A stretch of 64,000 nucleotides of DNA from JAGWBG01 sp034421095 (GTDB lineage Bacteria > Chloroflexota > Dehalococcoidia > Lucifugimonadales > JAGWBF01). Location of the stretch: assembly GCA_034421095.1 (NCBI GenBank), contig DAOUKR010000033.1, forward strand, positions 1 through 64,000, read 5' to 3'. A program made the position numbers and the translations under genes. Within the stretch, counting starts at the first letter, position 1, and every line of letters starts with the position of its first letter. The notes beneath the pieces were generated by a model, which searched no databases, was not told the DNA's origin, and saw nothing but the letters and a program-made list of their open reading frames with translations. Below, in pieces: positions 25,307 to 34,519 of the stretch.

Positions 25307-26477
25307 TTTCGTAGCTAAGACCTTAAGTAGACTCGAACTTTCCCCGTGCGGTATACGGCTGAGACCATCCTGCGGCATTCAAGCCCTCATTTAGGTCCAC
25401 TAGGTCCACTGCCGTTCCTTTCAACTTCGCCAACAGCGCCGATCGTCGGCTCCCGTACCCCCGCCGAAATGCCAGGTCTGACACGTCGCCAGCCCTGCCG
25501 CCATCCTTTCCTTCGAGATCGACTGTACCAGGGCTTCGACCAGCCCTCCCCCTTCACTTCGACTCCGCACCAGTAGTTGAGCAGCGTCCGGTGCATGAGT
25601 CCGTCCACCAGACTGGATAAAATCAAGAACCATCTTTGAGATGTCGCTGAGCCTAGCCGTCTCACCGTAAACCCCTGTCTGGCAATTATGACTCACCAGT
25701 ATGGCCGGACACCTTCCGCCGGCACGCGAGACGACTCCCCGTACGGGCGCTGTTCCTGGGCTTGCAGGATTAACATGGCTATTGGGACAACCATCGAGGA
25801 GTCCAAGTGCGGCCGCTGGCCCGGTTCACGCAATTGCTGAATGTGTAGCCTTCGTCAGTCAGGTCGACCTGCACTATTCGGGATGTGGCCCCGCCTGTAA
25901 CTCGACCCACAGCGACACAGGTCAAGACTCCCTCGCATCGCCACCGCCAAGGGTGACTAGGTACCTAACATGTGATGGCGTGAGCTTGTCGTCAGCCAGG
26001 TGAGCAGCCAAGTCTTCAAATCTCAGCGGGAATCCTCGCTCCCTCAGCATGTTGAACTCAGCATCGGACCTGCGATTGAGATTGATTTCCCCCCAGAAGT
26101 GCACCACATAGCTACTGGGGTCATGATGCGCCACGTCGAATTCATGCGCTGACGGCAGGAGTCGAATGTCTTTCCCTTGGCTTCCCTTTATTTCAATCTG
26201 ATGAACCTATGCAGTGGGTCTGTTCTCAATGTCATAACCAAGCCCTTGACCGTCCGGTGATATCCAAACCACGGAGGTAGGACGCTCCACGAAAAATGCC
26301 GAAGTATGTAGAAGCTGTACGCCTCTGCCCGACTGCCAACGGCCTCCGTATGCCTTTCCTTTCCGCTGGTGGAAGGCACCAGGCTCCAAGGCGCATCGAG
26401 CACAGCGTACAGGTCGGCGGGAATCCTGACGAAGGATGGTCCCGGGACATTCCGCCTCACCCGCAAGAGCACCGAGA
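25307..26477. other. Decayed region without an intact gene
   Basis: This 1.2-kb stretch after tRNA-Arg has no ORF with a ribosome site and recognisable family. Short protein-like pieces appear in conflicting frames: on the - strand 25922-26134 (VVHFWGEINLNRRSDAEFN) and about 26207-26470 (FVRIPADLYAVLDAPW in one frame, FFVERPTSVVWISPDG in another). These look like remains of dead genes. Some could be chance. Confidence 0.5.
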
Positions 26478-26813
26478 ATGTCGCTCGTGTTCAGCTCCTT
26501 GGTATCCAATAAGGATGTCTGGCGGAAGTCGAAGAAGGAGTTGCGGATCTCTCGGGACATAAGCAAGAAGACCCGGGAAATGAAACGCCTCCATCCTGAC
26601 TTCTACCGAAGACCGTTGGGTCTGAGGGCGAGCAACTCAGGGCAGGAGCCATTGGACCGGACTGAAGGGTTCCTGAGCGAGGACAGGTTGATAGAAGTCT
26701 ATGGACAGTTGGGCAACATTCTCCATGCCGAGAACCCGACGGGAGAGGAAACCGACCTCCGGTACTTCATTATGAGTGGACTTCCGCGACTCTATTACTG
26801 GGCCCCCGTATAG
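26478..26813 (+). pseudogene. Fragment of an uncharacterised protein gene
   Basis: About 111 residues beginning MSLVFSSLVSNKDVWRKSKK, with ISKKTREMKRLHPDFYRRP and LIEVYGQLGNILHAENP. The last motif recalls a widespread family of unnamed proteins that keep a (Y/L)x(R/Q)xGxxLHAxNP motif and are usually over 200 residues long; here both ends are missing. There is no ribosome site. An overlapping - strand frame also looks faintly coding over the first 90 bases, but the + frame extends well beyond it. Confidence 0.5.
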
Positions 26814-26936
26814 GAGACCATTCCATTATCACTGTTCAAGAATGACCTGTCGCTACCTCGTATCTTCCCATGACGCCCGGGCTGCCGATTGCACTCTTCC
26901 AAACCCAGCGGCGTGGGACGCGGCTGCCTATACCCG

Positions 26937-27689
26937 TTAGAAAGTCTTGGCGTCGTCGCCCACCCACTTGCGTATGAGCTCGTTCAGGTAACCGTCCGCC
27001 TTCATCGACGCGATGGCCTCGTTCAGCTTGTTCAGCAGGTCGCCGCTGTCTTCGCGCACTCCCATGCCGATGCCGCGGTCCAGCAGCACTGAAGGTCCGA
27101 CTACAACCAGCCTCCCCTCGTACTCCGCGAGCTTCTCCACGGCGTAGGCGTGGGCTACCAGGCTCGCGTCAATGTCGCCATTGAACAGCGCCTCAAGGCG
27201 GTTGTCCTCACTGCTGAATTCGGTGTACGGGATGCCCTGTTCGGTGAAGTAGTCCGAGTAGATGGTGTCTGCGTAGGCTCCGAGCCGCCCCTGAATGGCC
27301 TCGTCGCCCGCGCCCGCCAGGGCCAGGTAGACGGAGGGCGCCGGCGGGTAGTAGGGCTCAGTGAAGTCGATGGTCTCGTCGCGCTCGTCGGTGATGCTCA
27401 TTCCCGCGATGATGACGTCGAATTCCACCGCCAGCAGGTCCGGTATCATGTCCGACCACTCGTTCTGGACCCACTCGCAGTCCAATTTTGCGCGGCGGCA
27501 CAACTCGTCGCCGACCTCTCGTTCAAGGCCATCGATCTCGCCGTCGTCGTTGATGAAGTTGAAGGGATGGTACTGGCCCTCAGTGGCAAGGCGAACGGTC
27601 TCCGAGCCGCCACCGCACGCCAACGACCCGACAGCCAGGACTCCGGTCACGGCCACCATGACCATGGGCAGCACCTTCAGTCTGATCAT
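26937..27689 (-). CDS. Substrate-binding lipoprotein of amino-acid ABC type (SBP family 3)
   Basis: A 250-residue lipoprotein. The ATG at 27689 is chosen because the signal peptide starts there and a GAGGGGG site precedes it; the lipobox SLAC gives lipid-bearing Cys25. The mature part is a family 3 solute-binding protein with YHPFNFINDDGEIDGLE, MSITDERDETIDFTEPYY and NGDIDASL. Such proteins capture polar amino acids or related ligands, or act as sensors. No permease or ATPase gene is adjacent, so it is an orphan. A strand change separates it from the liv operon. Confidence 0.86.
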   Translation of the reverse strand: MIRLKVLPMVMVAVTGVLAVGSLACGGGSETVRLATEGQYHPFNFINDDGEIDGLEREVGDELCRRAKLDCEWVQNEWSDMIPDLLAVEFDVIIAGMSITDERDETIDFTEPYYPPAPSVYLALAGAGDEAIQGRLGAYADTIYSDYFTEQGIPYTEFSSEDNRLEALFNGDIDASLVAHAYAVEKLAEYEGRLVVVGPSVLLDRGIGMGVREDSGDLLNKLNEAIASMKADGYLNELIRKWVGDDAKTF

Positions 27690-27908
27690 CCGCCCATCCC
27701 CCTCGCTAACCGCCTTCGTCATCGAAATCAGGGCGTTCACCTTTCGCTTCTGCCCCCCTTCCGTATGGGGATATTCCCAAGATCGCTGACCCGACCCAAA
27801 TGGCCGATGGTGCCGTTGGGTACACCGCAAACGCGATCTTCAACTATTCGCCATGGAATAGTCCGAATCTGGACTTCTTCGATTCATGGCGGTCATTGCG
27901 ATTATATC

Positions 27909-28085
27909 ATGCAAGGCCGATCTAGGCTTGAGAACTACGTTAACGTTATTGAGGCTGCCAAGATTCTGGGGGTTCGCCCAGAGACGGTGAAGCGCCTGAT
28001 CAGAGAGGGCAAGCTTACGGCTACGAAGTTTGGAAACAAATGGATTATGGAACCCCATCGGCTCCAGGTGTTTCCCAGCACCTAG
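27909..28085 (+). CDS. Excisionase-like helix-turn-helix DNA-binding protein
   Basis: A 58-residue protein with a single winged-helix module of the excisionase/MerR type: VIEAAKILGVRPETVKRLIR followed by EGKLTATKFGNKWIM, where the wing ends in a typical Trp. The ATG at 27909 is the simplest start, though no strong ribosome site is seen. An in-frame reading extends upstream but lies antisense to the lipoprotein gene and its promoter, so it is not taken. Proteins of this size act in excision of mobile elements or as small repressors. It stands in a decayed region next to tRNA genes. Its stop overlaps the end of the convergent sensor fragment. Confidence 0.7.
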   Translation: MQGRSRLENYVNVIEAAKILGVRPETVKRLIREGKLTATKFGNKWIMEPHRLQVFPST

Positions 28086-28666
28086 GACGGAAGGCCCGGA
28101 AGAGGCAGGAGGCTGTTGTAGCCGGCGACCAGCAGCGTCCCAAAGATTCCAACGATGGCTATCACCAGAATGATGATGCGCCCATTGGATGCTGCGTCCC
28201 CGTAGCGGGCCGATGCAGCCGCCAAGCTCTGCCCGACTTCTGCAACCAGGCCGTCCACTTCCCCTTGCAGCCTGGCCAGAATTTGCCCGTTGGCTCCAAT
28301 CAGTTTGCGCTCCCCTGCCACCATTGACGTTCTTACCTTCATGGTATCCAGCACGCTGTGCTCTCCAGCGCCGGCGTCCAACAACCGATTGGCAAGGGGA
28401 ATCACCTCAGGGGCCAGGTCCGGGCCACCGTTCTCCGCAAGATACTCGATGCTACGCTCCATCCGCTGGGCCGCCGTATCGAAGGTCTCTTCAACCCGTG
28501 CCGCTAGCGCCGGAATCGTCAACCTGTTGGCAAAATCGAGCGTCCAGTACCCTCTTGACACCGACTCCATCAGCGTGGCCAGATGCCAGTAACGAAGGAA
28601 CTCTTCTTCGGACAAATGGTCAGAACCCGAAGGATTTCCACCTCTGAATTCGCTTCTGCCCGTCAT
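28082..28666 (-). pseudogene. Sensor-type helical domain with membrane helix, N-terminus lost
   Basis: About 190 residues, mostly helical (LSEEEFLRYWHLATLMESVS, then a helix rich in Ala and Glu), ending in one membrane helix (RIIILVIAIVGIFGTLLVAG). This resembles the extracytoplasmic helical part and membrane anchor of a sensor protein, but no HAMP, kinase or cyclase domain follows. Its start abuts and overlaps, in another frame, the end of a periplasmic-binding-protein fragment at 28620-29168. The two probably came from one binding-protein/sensor fusion gene that has lost internal and terminal parts. Confidence 0.5.
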
Positions 28667-29168
28667 CGTTCTGATACATCACGGCGACGCGGGTTATACC
28701 TAATTCTTCAGTCAGGCGGGCCACCATCTCCTCCGCCTCCTGATGGTACGAAGCGCGCAAATTCACTACGTTCTCCAGCCCGGCCTCCCGGAGGAAACCG
28801 GCGCCGGTAAAGGGCGCAATGAATGGCACATCTTCCGCGTTGGCCAATGGCGACGCCGAGCGGGAGGTGGGTGTTCCCACCTCTCCAATCAGCGCGAAAA
28901 CGCGTTCTCTATTAATCAGATTCAGGGTGTTCTCATAAGCCAGATGCGGCTCATATTGGTCGTCCAGAGTTGTCAGCTCCAGCATCCGCCCATGCACCCC
29001 GCCCTTTTGGTTCTGTTCGTGGAACGCCGCCTGGATTCCCAACCGCATCCCCTGTCGAGGAAGAGTTCGGTCATTCGAGTATTGGTTGAGAGCTCGTCGA
29101 TTCGACCAACGGAGCGAATGGTGGGAGTGCATCGGGACACTATCCACCATTCTAATCGGACTGACCAT
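28620..29168 (-). pseudogene. Fragment of a LivK-like (type I periplasmic) binding domain
   Basis: From about residue 40 the frame reads GMRLGIQAAFHEQNQKGG, VHGRMLELTTLDDQYEP, FALIGEVGTPTSRSASPLAN and LGITRVAVMYQNDDG, which is the N-terminal lobe of a branched-chain-amino-acid-type binding domain. It stops right after the second strand pair, so the whole C-terminal lobe is missing, and no signal peptide can be found at the start. The next piece (28082-28666) has the membrane helix. It is not related by position to the intact livK downstream on the other strand. Confidence 0.6.
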
Positions 29169-29174
29169 TTAGTA

Positions 29175-29203
29175 TTCACGAAACTGGAAATTAGTGCTAT
29201 CAT
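29175..29203 (+). promoter_or_regulatory. Candidate promoter of the liv operon
   Basis: TTCACG (29175-29180) and TATCAT (29198-29203) have 17-base spacing and lie 49 bases before livK. Confidence 0.48.
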
Positions 29204-29251
29204 GCTCAAAAGCCGGTGTAGGGAGCTTACTGCGTAATATGGAGGTGCACC

Positions 29252-30430
29252 ATGCGACTCTTATCTTTGTCGTCGATTGTATTGCTGGGGCTGCTGGCAA
29301 TTGTTGCATCGGCGGCCATAGCTTGCGGTGGGGATGATGGGGACGAGCCCTTCCGGATAGGCGTGATGGAATCTCTCACGGGCCCGGGACAGACCTACGG
29401 AACCGTGGCAGTCCAGGCTAAGGAGATGGCCGTTGCCGAGATTAACGCTGCGGGCGGCATCAACGGGCGGATGTTGGAGCTCATCGTTGAGGACTCCAAA
29501 TGCGCCGCCCAGGATGCGATCACCGCGTACAGGAAACTGACCGACGTGGACGGGGTCAAGATTATCCTAGGCACCTCCTGCAGTGGAGCCATGCTGGGCG
29601 CCGCTCCCCTGGCGGAGGGGGATGGAGTGATAATGTTCTCCGGCCTGGCCACCAACCCGGACATCGCCGACGCCGGGGATTACATTTTCCGGACCTCGTT
29701 GAGCGACCTCCAACTGGGCATCGACACCGGAAACGTCATGTGGGCCGACGGCGCCCGGAGATTGGCCACCATCACCGAGGCGACAGACTACGCTGAAGGC
29801 GTCAGGCGAACGACCGTCGAGCAGTTCCAGAAGCTGGGCGGCGAATTGGTCGCGGAGGAACGCTACGCTTCAGACGTCACCGATTTCAGGTCTCAACTGA
29901 CCAAGCTGCTCAATGAGAACCCGGATGCGCTCCACATAGCGGCCCAGTCCGAGTCCTCCGGCGGCACGATAGTCAAACAAGCTCGGGAACTGGGCTACGA
30001 TGGGCCGATGTACTCCGAAGTGGTCCCTGTCGGAGCAACCGCATTGGAGATAGCCGGCGAGGCTGCTACTGGCCTCAAGGCCATCCAGACCGACCTCGAC
30101 CCCAACAACACCAAGGCCCAGGAAGTGCTCGCCAACTTCCGGGCACGATACGACTACGTCACCCTGGCCTGGTACCTGGGGTCGGCCTACGATGACGTGT
30201 ACATCACCGCAGAGTGCCTGAAGCAGACCGACGACGACCAGGACGCTGACGGTTTCAGGGACTGTATGTACGGCATCACCTGGAGCGGGACCATTGGCGA
30301 CAACTACAGCTTCGACGAAGATGGTGAGGTCGTCGGCTTGTCCAACGTCGTTGTGGAGGTCCTGCCTCTGGCCGAGAGGAACGAGGAGAACCAGGGTTAC
30401 AAGGTGTTGGGACCCGCGCCGACCCAGTAA
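29252..30430 (+). CDS. livK: Branched-chain amino acid-type ABC transporter binding lipoprotein
   Basis: A 392-residue type I solute-binding lipoprotein. A GGAGGTG site precedes the ATG; the signal peptide ends in AIAC with Cys25, followed by the acidic spacer GGDDGDE. The binding domain has IGVMESLTGPGQTYG, AVAEINAAGGINGR and the matching C-terminal lobe, with EVVPVGATALEIAGEA. It is the first gene of a complete livKHMGF set. LivK homologues bind branched-chain amino acids, amides, urea or aromatic acids, and the ligand cannot be told from sequence alone. The family assignment is firm. Confidence 0.92.
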   Translation: MRLLSLSSIVLLGLLAIVASAAIACGGDDGDEPFRIGVMESLTGPGQTYGTVAVQAKEMAVAEINAAGGINGRMLELIVEDSKCAAQDAITAYRKLTDVDGVKIILGTSCSGAMLGAAPLAEGDGVIMFSGLATNPDIADAGDYIFRTSLSDLQLGIDTGNVMWADGARRLATITEATDYAEGVRRTTVEQFQKLGGELVAEERYASDVTDFRSQLTKLLNENPDALHIAAQSESSGGTIVKQARELGYDGPMYSEVVPVGATALEIAGEAATGLKAIQTDLDPNNTKAQEVLANFRARYDYVTLAWYLGSAYDDVYITAECLKQTDDDQDADGFRDCMYGITWSGTIGDNYSFDEDGEVVGLSNVVVEVLPLAERNEENQGYKVLGPAPTQ

Positions 30431-30443
30431 AATCGAGGGATAG

Positions 30444-31862
30444 ATGGTGGGCCGGCTCTTCCGGCCCACCGACGTATTCCAAAACCTTACGGTTGAAATG
30501 CCATTGGGGGTCCGATTGATTGCACGTAACGCCAACTGGGGCAGGCTCCTGGCCATCGTGTTAACCACAATCGTCGCGGCGTATGTCTTCTGGAAGATAA
30601 CCCAGTCCCCAGAACAGGCCACCCAGTTCGCTTTCAACGGTCTGTCAGTAGGAGCGATTTACGCTCTGCTGGCCATCGGGTTCACGCTGGTGTACAGCAC
30701 CGTGTGGTTCTTCGACCTGTACTACGGCGCCGCCGCCGCTCTAGGCGCCTATGGGGTCTTCTACCTGAGGTCCCACGACACCCTGGGAGGCCAGTACGAG
30801 GTTAACGAAGTCTACGTTAACGTGTTGTTCGCAGCGACGGCAGCCGGAGTGGTCGCCTGGGCGCTTAACGCCGGACTGCCCTCCCGGGTTCGAGAGCGTT
30901 TCAAGTCGGTTGGACGTCCAGTCATCGGTTTTCTGGCGGCAGGCGTGGGGGTATACACAGGGTTCGTGCTCTCCTATCCCAGCGAATTGCACTTGTTGCT
31001 CGCTCCTGCCGTCGGCGCGTTGACGGGAGTTGCGGCTCTCTGGGCACTTCACCAAGGCTTCCGGCGGATTTCCGACAGGGGCGGTCTCTGGGGGTTTCTT
31101 GCAGCCGCCGGGACTGGGGCTGCTGTACTGGGAGCGTACTGCGGGTACCTGGTGGCCAACGCTCCCGACTCCCAGCTTTACCTTAGTTGGGCGGTGTCCT
31201 GCCTTATGGCTGGGACCGTAGGCCTCGCCCTCTACCGAGGAATGTATATATACATGCGGGAACGGGCCCGGTCTCCCCTTATCATGCTGGTGGGGTCCCT
31301 AGGGGTCCTGCTGGCAATGACCGCCGCAATCACCATTGTATTCCAGACCGCCGCACGTCCTCTGCCAGAGGCTTTCGGGAACGGTCCCTGGAGCGTCGGA
31401 GGATCAACCATCAAGGGGTTCAACGTATTCACTATCGGAGTGGCCCTGGCAGGCTTTGTGGCATTGTTGCTGGTCCTCAAGTTGACAGCGTTCGGAAAGG
31501 CCGTGCGTGCCATCGGAGACGATGAAGAGGTGTCGAAGGTAGTAGGCATCAACACCACTGTGATAATCGCAGCAGTGTTCTTCATAGGTGCCGTCTATGC
31601 GGCTATGGCCGGAATTCTGACCGGCCACGACACAGCCATACAGCCTAGAATGGGCCTGCTGCTCCTCTTGAAAGGCTGGATAGCCTCTGTGGTGGGTGGC
31701 ATCGGGAACCTCTACGGAGCCATCGTTGGCGGATTCACCCTGGGAATGATCGAGCAGTTCGGCATCTGGGATCTGGCGGGGGAATGGAAGGACGTAATAG
31801 CCTTCATGGTCCTGATACTGTTCCTGTCTTTCTGGCCCAGGGGCCTGCTGCCCAGGAAGTGA
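30444..31862 (+). CDS. livH: ABC transporter permease LivH with an extra membrane module
   Basis: A 472-residue LivH-type permease, much longer than the usual 290-300. The conserved start of the fold (FNGLSVGAIYALLAIGFTLVY, about 64-84, and YYGAAAALGAYG) is followed by an insertion of roughly 120 residues (about 110-245) with three or four extra membrane helices (near 128-143, 158-177, 186-203 and 214-237), after which the normal sequence resumes with RARSPLIMLVGSLG and continues to MIEQFGIW. The start at 30444 has a GAGGG site; an ATG at 30498 is the alternative. It follows livK by 13 bases. Confidence 0.9.
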   Translation: MVGRLFRPTDVFQNLTVEMPLGVRLIARNANWGRLLAIVLTTIVAAYVFWKITQSPEQATQFAFNGLSVGAIYALLAIGFTLVYSTVWFFDLYYGAAAALGAYGVFYLRSHDTLGGQYEVNEVYVNVLFAATAAGVVAWALNAGLPSRVRERFKSVGRPVIGFLAAGVGVYTGFVLSYPSELHLLLAPAVGALTGVAALWALHQGFRRISDRGGLWGFLAAAGTGAAVLGAYCGYLVANAPDSQLYLSWAVSCLMAGTVGLALYRGMYIYMRERARSPLIMLVGSLGVLLAMTAAITIVFQTAARPLPEAFGNGPWSVGGSTIKGFNVFTIGVALAGFVALLLVLKLTAFGKAVRAIGDDEEVSKVVGINTTVIIAAVFFIGAVYAAMAGILTGHDTAIQPRMGLLLLLKGWIASVVGGIGNLYGAIVGGFTLGMIEQFGIWDLAGEWKDVIAFMVLILFLSFWPRGLLPRK

Positions 31863-31892
31863 CGCCGTGAAGACCGAATCCGGAGAATTGGA

Positions 31893-32921
31893 GTGCTGAC
31901 GAATCTTCGACGCGAGCCACAGGAGCTTCTGGCGTCCGCCAGGGGCAACATAGAGCTTTGGGCGAACTTGCTCATCGTCTCGTGGGCCATCGGGTTCATG
32001 CTGTGGCAGGGGGTCGGCTTCGCCATCGCCATAGGAACAGTGTTCGGCATCTGGGCGATACTGGCGGTGAGCCTGAACCTGGTGGTAGGCTTCACCGGGT
32101 TGCTGTCGGTGGGTCACATCGGCTTCTTCGGAATCGGCGCCTACACCACGGCGATTCTCACCTCGGAAGCGTCATACGACCAACTGCGCACGGGGGCGAT
32201 ACCCACATTCGATTGGCCATTCTTTGCGGCTCTGCCGGTCGGTATGGTCCTGGCCGGTCTGGTGGCCATTATTGTGGGAGTCGTGTTCAACCGGTTCAGG
32301 GACGACATCTTCGTGCTGGTCTCCTTTGGATTTGCCATTATCAGCTTCAACGTCTTCCTGAACTGGCGGGACCTCACCAGGGGAGCATTCGGCATTCACG
32401 AGGTGCCCCGACCCGCCATTGGCGGCTGGACGTTCAACGGAGAATTGGAGTTCCTGGGCCTTGTGCTGGTGTTCCTGGCCGTCATCATGCTGATTTCCTG
32501 GTTCATAGTTACCTCGTCGTTTGGGCGGGTGCTTACCGCCATACGGGAAGATGAACAGGCCATTGGGGTGTTCGGCTACCGTGCTACCCACTACAAGCTG
32601 GCGGTGTGGACTATCTCAGCCATGATGGCAGGCCTGGCCGGCAGTTTGTTCTCAGCGTGGACCAGCTTTGTTGACCCCAACTCATTCATTCTGCTGGAAT
32701 CCATGCTGCTGGTCGCCATAGTCATACTTGGCGGCCTGGCGACTATATGGGGCTCACTGCTGGGCGCAATGGTCTTCGTGCTGCTGGAAGAGGGGATGCG
32801 CTTCATACCCGGCCTGCCCACCGAGTACATCGGCCAGGCCAGGCTGGTAATTCTGGGCATGCTGCTGGCGCTACTTATGCTGTTCAGGCCCCAGGGCCTG
32901 GTTGGGAGATACAGGCTATGA
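31893..32921 (+). CDS. livM: ABC transporter permease LivM
   Basis: A 342-residue LivM-type permease that pairs with LivH in the inner membrane. The start is GTG 31893. Family sequence includes WAILAVSLNLVVGFTGLLSVG, GHIGFFGIGAYT, and FGRVLTAIREDEQAIGVFGY with the coupling helix that contacts the ATPases. About ten membrane helices are visible and the length is normal. Its stop overlaps the livG start by ATGA. Confidence 0.94.
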   Translation: MLTNLRREPQELLASARGNIELWANLLIVSWAIGFMLWQGVGFAIAIGTVFGIWAILAVSLNLVVGFTGLLSVGHIGFFGIGAYTTAILTSEASYDQLRTGAIPTFDWPFFAALPVGMVLAGLVAIIVGVVFNRFRDDIFVLVSFGFAIISFNVFLNWRDLTRGAFGIHEVPRPAIGGWTFNGELEFLGLVLVFLAVIMLISWFIVTSSFGRVLTAIREDEQAIGVFGYRATHYKLAVWTISAMMAGLAGSLFSAWTSFVDPNSFILLESMLLVAIVILGGLATIWGSLLGAMVFVLLEEGMRFIPGLPTEYIGQARLVILGMLLALLMLFRPQGLVGRYRL

Positions 32922-33679
32922 GCGAGGGACCTGTCCAATCGGGCGAGCCGTTCGCCGTGGAGACCGTAGGAATCTCCAAGCATTTCGGCGCCGTTCACGC
33001 GGTGGACGAACTCACCGTGTCCATTCCCAAGAAGGGGATGACCAGCATAGTCGGACCCAACGGCTCAGGGAAATCCACACTGATAAATCTGCTGACCGGC
33101 ACACTGCCTCTGGACGGCGGGATGGTGATTATCGACGGCGCCGTCCTCAAAGAGGTGAAGGCCCACGAAAACCCTGCCTATGGCATCACCCGGACGTTTC
33201 AGGAGGTGCGGCTCTTCGACCAGATGACCGTGTGGAACAACGTCATGGTGGTCCTGACCAAGCGCAAGCTCTTTCCCGCATTGTTCGAACGGACAAAGCC
33301 CGCCTACCGTGAGAAGACTGCGGCCATCCTGGAGGACGTGGGATTGTGGGAAAAGCGGAACGACCTCGCCATGAACCTGTCCTACGGCCAGCGGAAGCTG
33401 CTGGGCATCGGACGTGCCATGGCGATGGGCGTACGAACCTTGATGTTCGACGAGCCCTTCGCGGGACTCTTCCCCCAGATGCTAGAGAAGGTGAAGGGCT
33501 TGATGAACCAGATGCGGGAGGACGGGAACACCATAATACTCATCTCCCATAACATGGACATTGTCCGGGAATTGCCCGACCACCTGATTGTATTAGACAG
33601 CGGCAAGCTCCTTGCACAGGGAGACGTGCATGAGGTCCTGAGCCGTCCAGAGGTCATAGAAGCCTATCTGGGCGTCTAG
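32918..33679 (+). CDS. livG: ABC transporter ATPase LivG
   Basis: A 253-residue ATPase for the Liv transporter. The ATG at 32918 overlaps the livM stop; an upstream in-frame reading lies inside livM and is not conserved. Walker A is GPNGSGKST, the Q-loop region is TRFQE-like (ITRTFQEVRLF), the signature position reads LSYGQRK (with Tyr-Gly where most ABC proteins have Ser-Gly-Gly, as is common for LivG), and Walker B is TLMFDEPFAGL. The C-terminal LivG tail VIEAYLGV is present. Confidence 0.94.
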   Translation: MSEGPVQSGEPFAVETVGISKHFGAVHAVDELTVSIPKKGMTSIVGPNGSGKSTLINLLTGTLPLDGGMVIIDGAVLKEVKAHENPAYGITRTFQEVRLFDQMTVWNNVMVVLTKRKLFPALFERTKPAYREKTAAILEDVGLWEKRNDLAMNLSYGQRKLLGIGRAMAMGVRTLMFDEPFAGLFPQMLEKVKGLMNQMREDGNTIILISHNMDIVRELPDHLIVLDSGKLLAQGDVHEVLSRPEVIEAYLGV

Positions 33680-33712
33680 CACAACGGCCAAGAATCATTG
33701 TGAGACATAAGA

Positions 33713-34519
33713 ATGGACACACAGGAAGAACCGATCCCACAACAGAATCTCGACAACCCTGTTTCTGACACCGACGTCCAACCCGCCGCCAGTGGGATGC
33801 TGCTTGAGCTGTCGGGCATATCCGTCCATTATGGCGTCGTCATGGCCCTGGACGACGTGTCTCTGGGGGTCCGCAAGGGAGAGGTCGTGGCTGTGATGGG
33901 TCCAAACGGGGCCGGAAAGTCCACCGTTCTCAAAGCCGTGATGGGATTGGCCCCTGTAGTTGCCGGGGAGGTCTACTGGCGCAACCGGCTGCTGGCGTCG
34001 GCCACCCACGAGATAGTTAAAGAAGGCATCTCCTTCGTTCCTCAGGGGAGGCGGGTTTTCACCCACCTCACCATCCAAGAGAACCTGGAAATGGGCTGCC
34101 TGCACCTGAACGACAAGGCGGAAAAAGAGCGGCGGATGGACTCGGTCATGGAGCTGTTCCCGGTCCTGCAAGAGAAGAGGCGCGACCTAGCCAGCGCCAT
34201 GTCAGGCGGGCAGCAACAGATGCTCGCCCTGGGCCGCGGACTCATGGCCAGCCCGGAGGCGCTGCTGCTGGACGAGCCCACACTAGGCCTGGCTCCAATC
34301 ATAGTCAAAGAGGTGTTCGAAAAAGTCGCCGAGATAAGCGAGCGGCTGAACACCACCATCATAGTGGTAGAGCACAACATCAAGGGCGTCCTGAACATCG
34401 TGGACCGGGCCTACGTGCTGGACAAGGGCCGCGTCGCGTTCCATGGAGACCCCCAGTCCATCCGGGAGACCGACATCTTGACCCAAGTATTCCTGGGCCG
34501 GACCGACAGGGAGGAATGA
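33713..34519 (+). CDS. livF: ABC transporter ATPase LivF
   Basis: A 268-residue ATPase, the second nucleotide-binding subunit of the Liv transporter. It has an N-terminal extension of about 25 residues, then Walker A GPNGAGKST, Q-loop FVPQGRRVFTHLT (a LivF hallmark), signature MSGGQQQ, Walker B LLLDEPTLGL and switch VEHNI. It lies 33 bases after livG and ends the operon. Confidence 0.94.
   Translation: MDTQEEPIPQQNLDNPVSDTDVQPAASGMLLELSGISVHYGVVMALDDVSLGVRKGEVVAVMGPNGAGKSTVLKAVMGLAPVVAGEVYWRNRLLASATHEIVKEGISFVPQGRRVFTHLTIQENLEMGCLHLNDKAEKERRMDSVMELFPVLQEKRRDLASAMSGGQQQMLALGRGLMASPEALLLDEPTLGLAPIIVKEVFEKVAEISERLNTTIIVVEHNIKGVLNIVDRAYVLDKGRVAFHGDPQSIRETDILTQVFLGRTDREE

Noticed and set aside
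25346..26003. Several short frames of 75-100 codons after tRNA-Arg
   Set aside because: Low-complexity Pro/Ser/Arg products, no ribosome sites, conflicting strands; treated as a decayed non-coding region.
27150..28085. A 311-residue + strand frame
   Set aside because: Most of it is antisense to the binding lipoprotein gene and its upstream region. Only the last 58 residues form a real domain and are reported separately as the excisionase-like protein.
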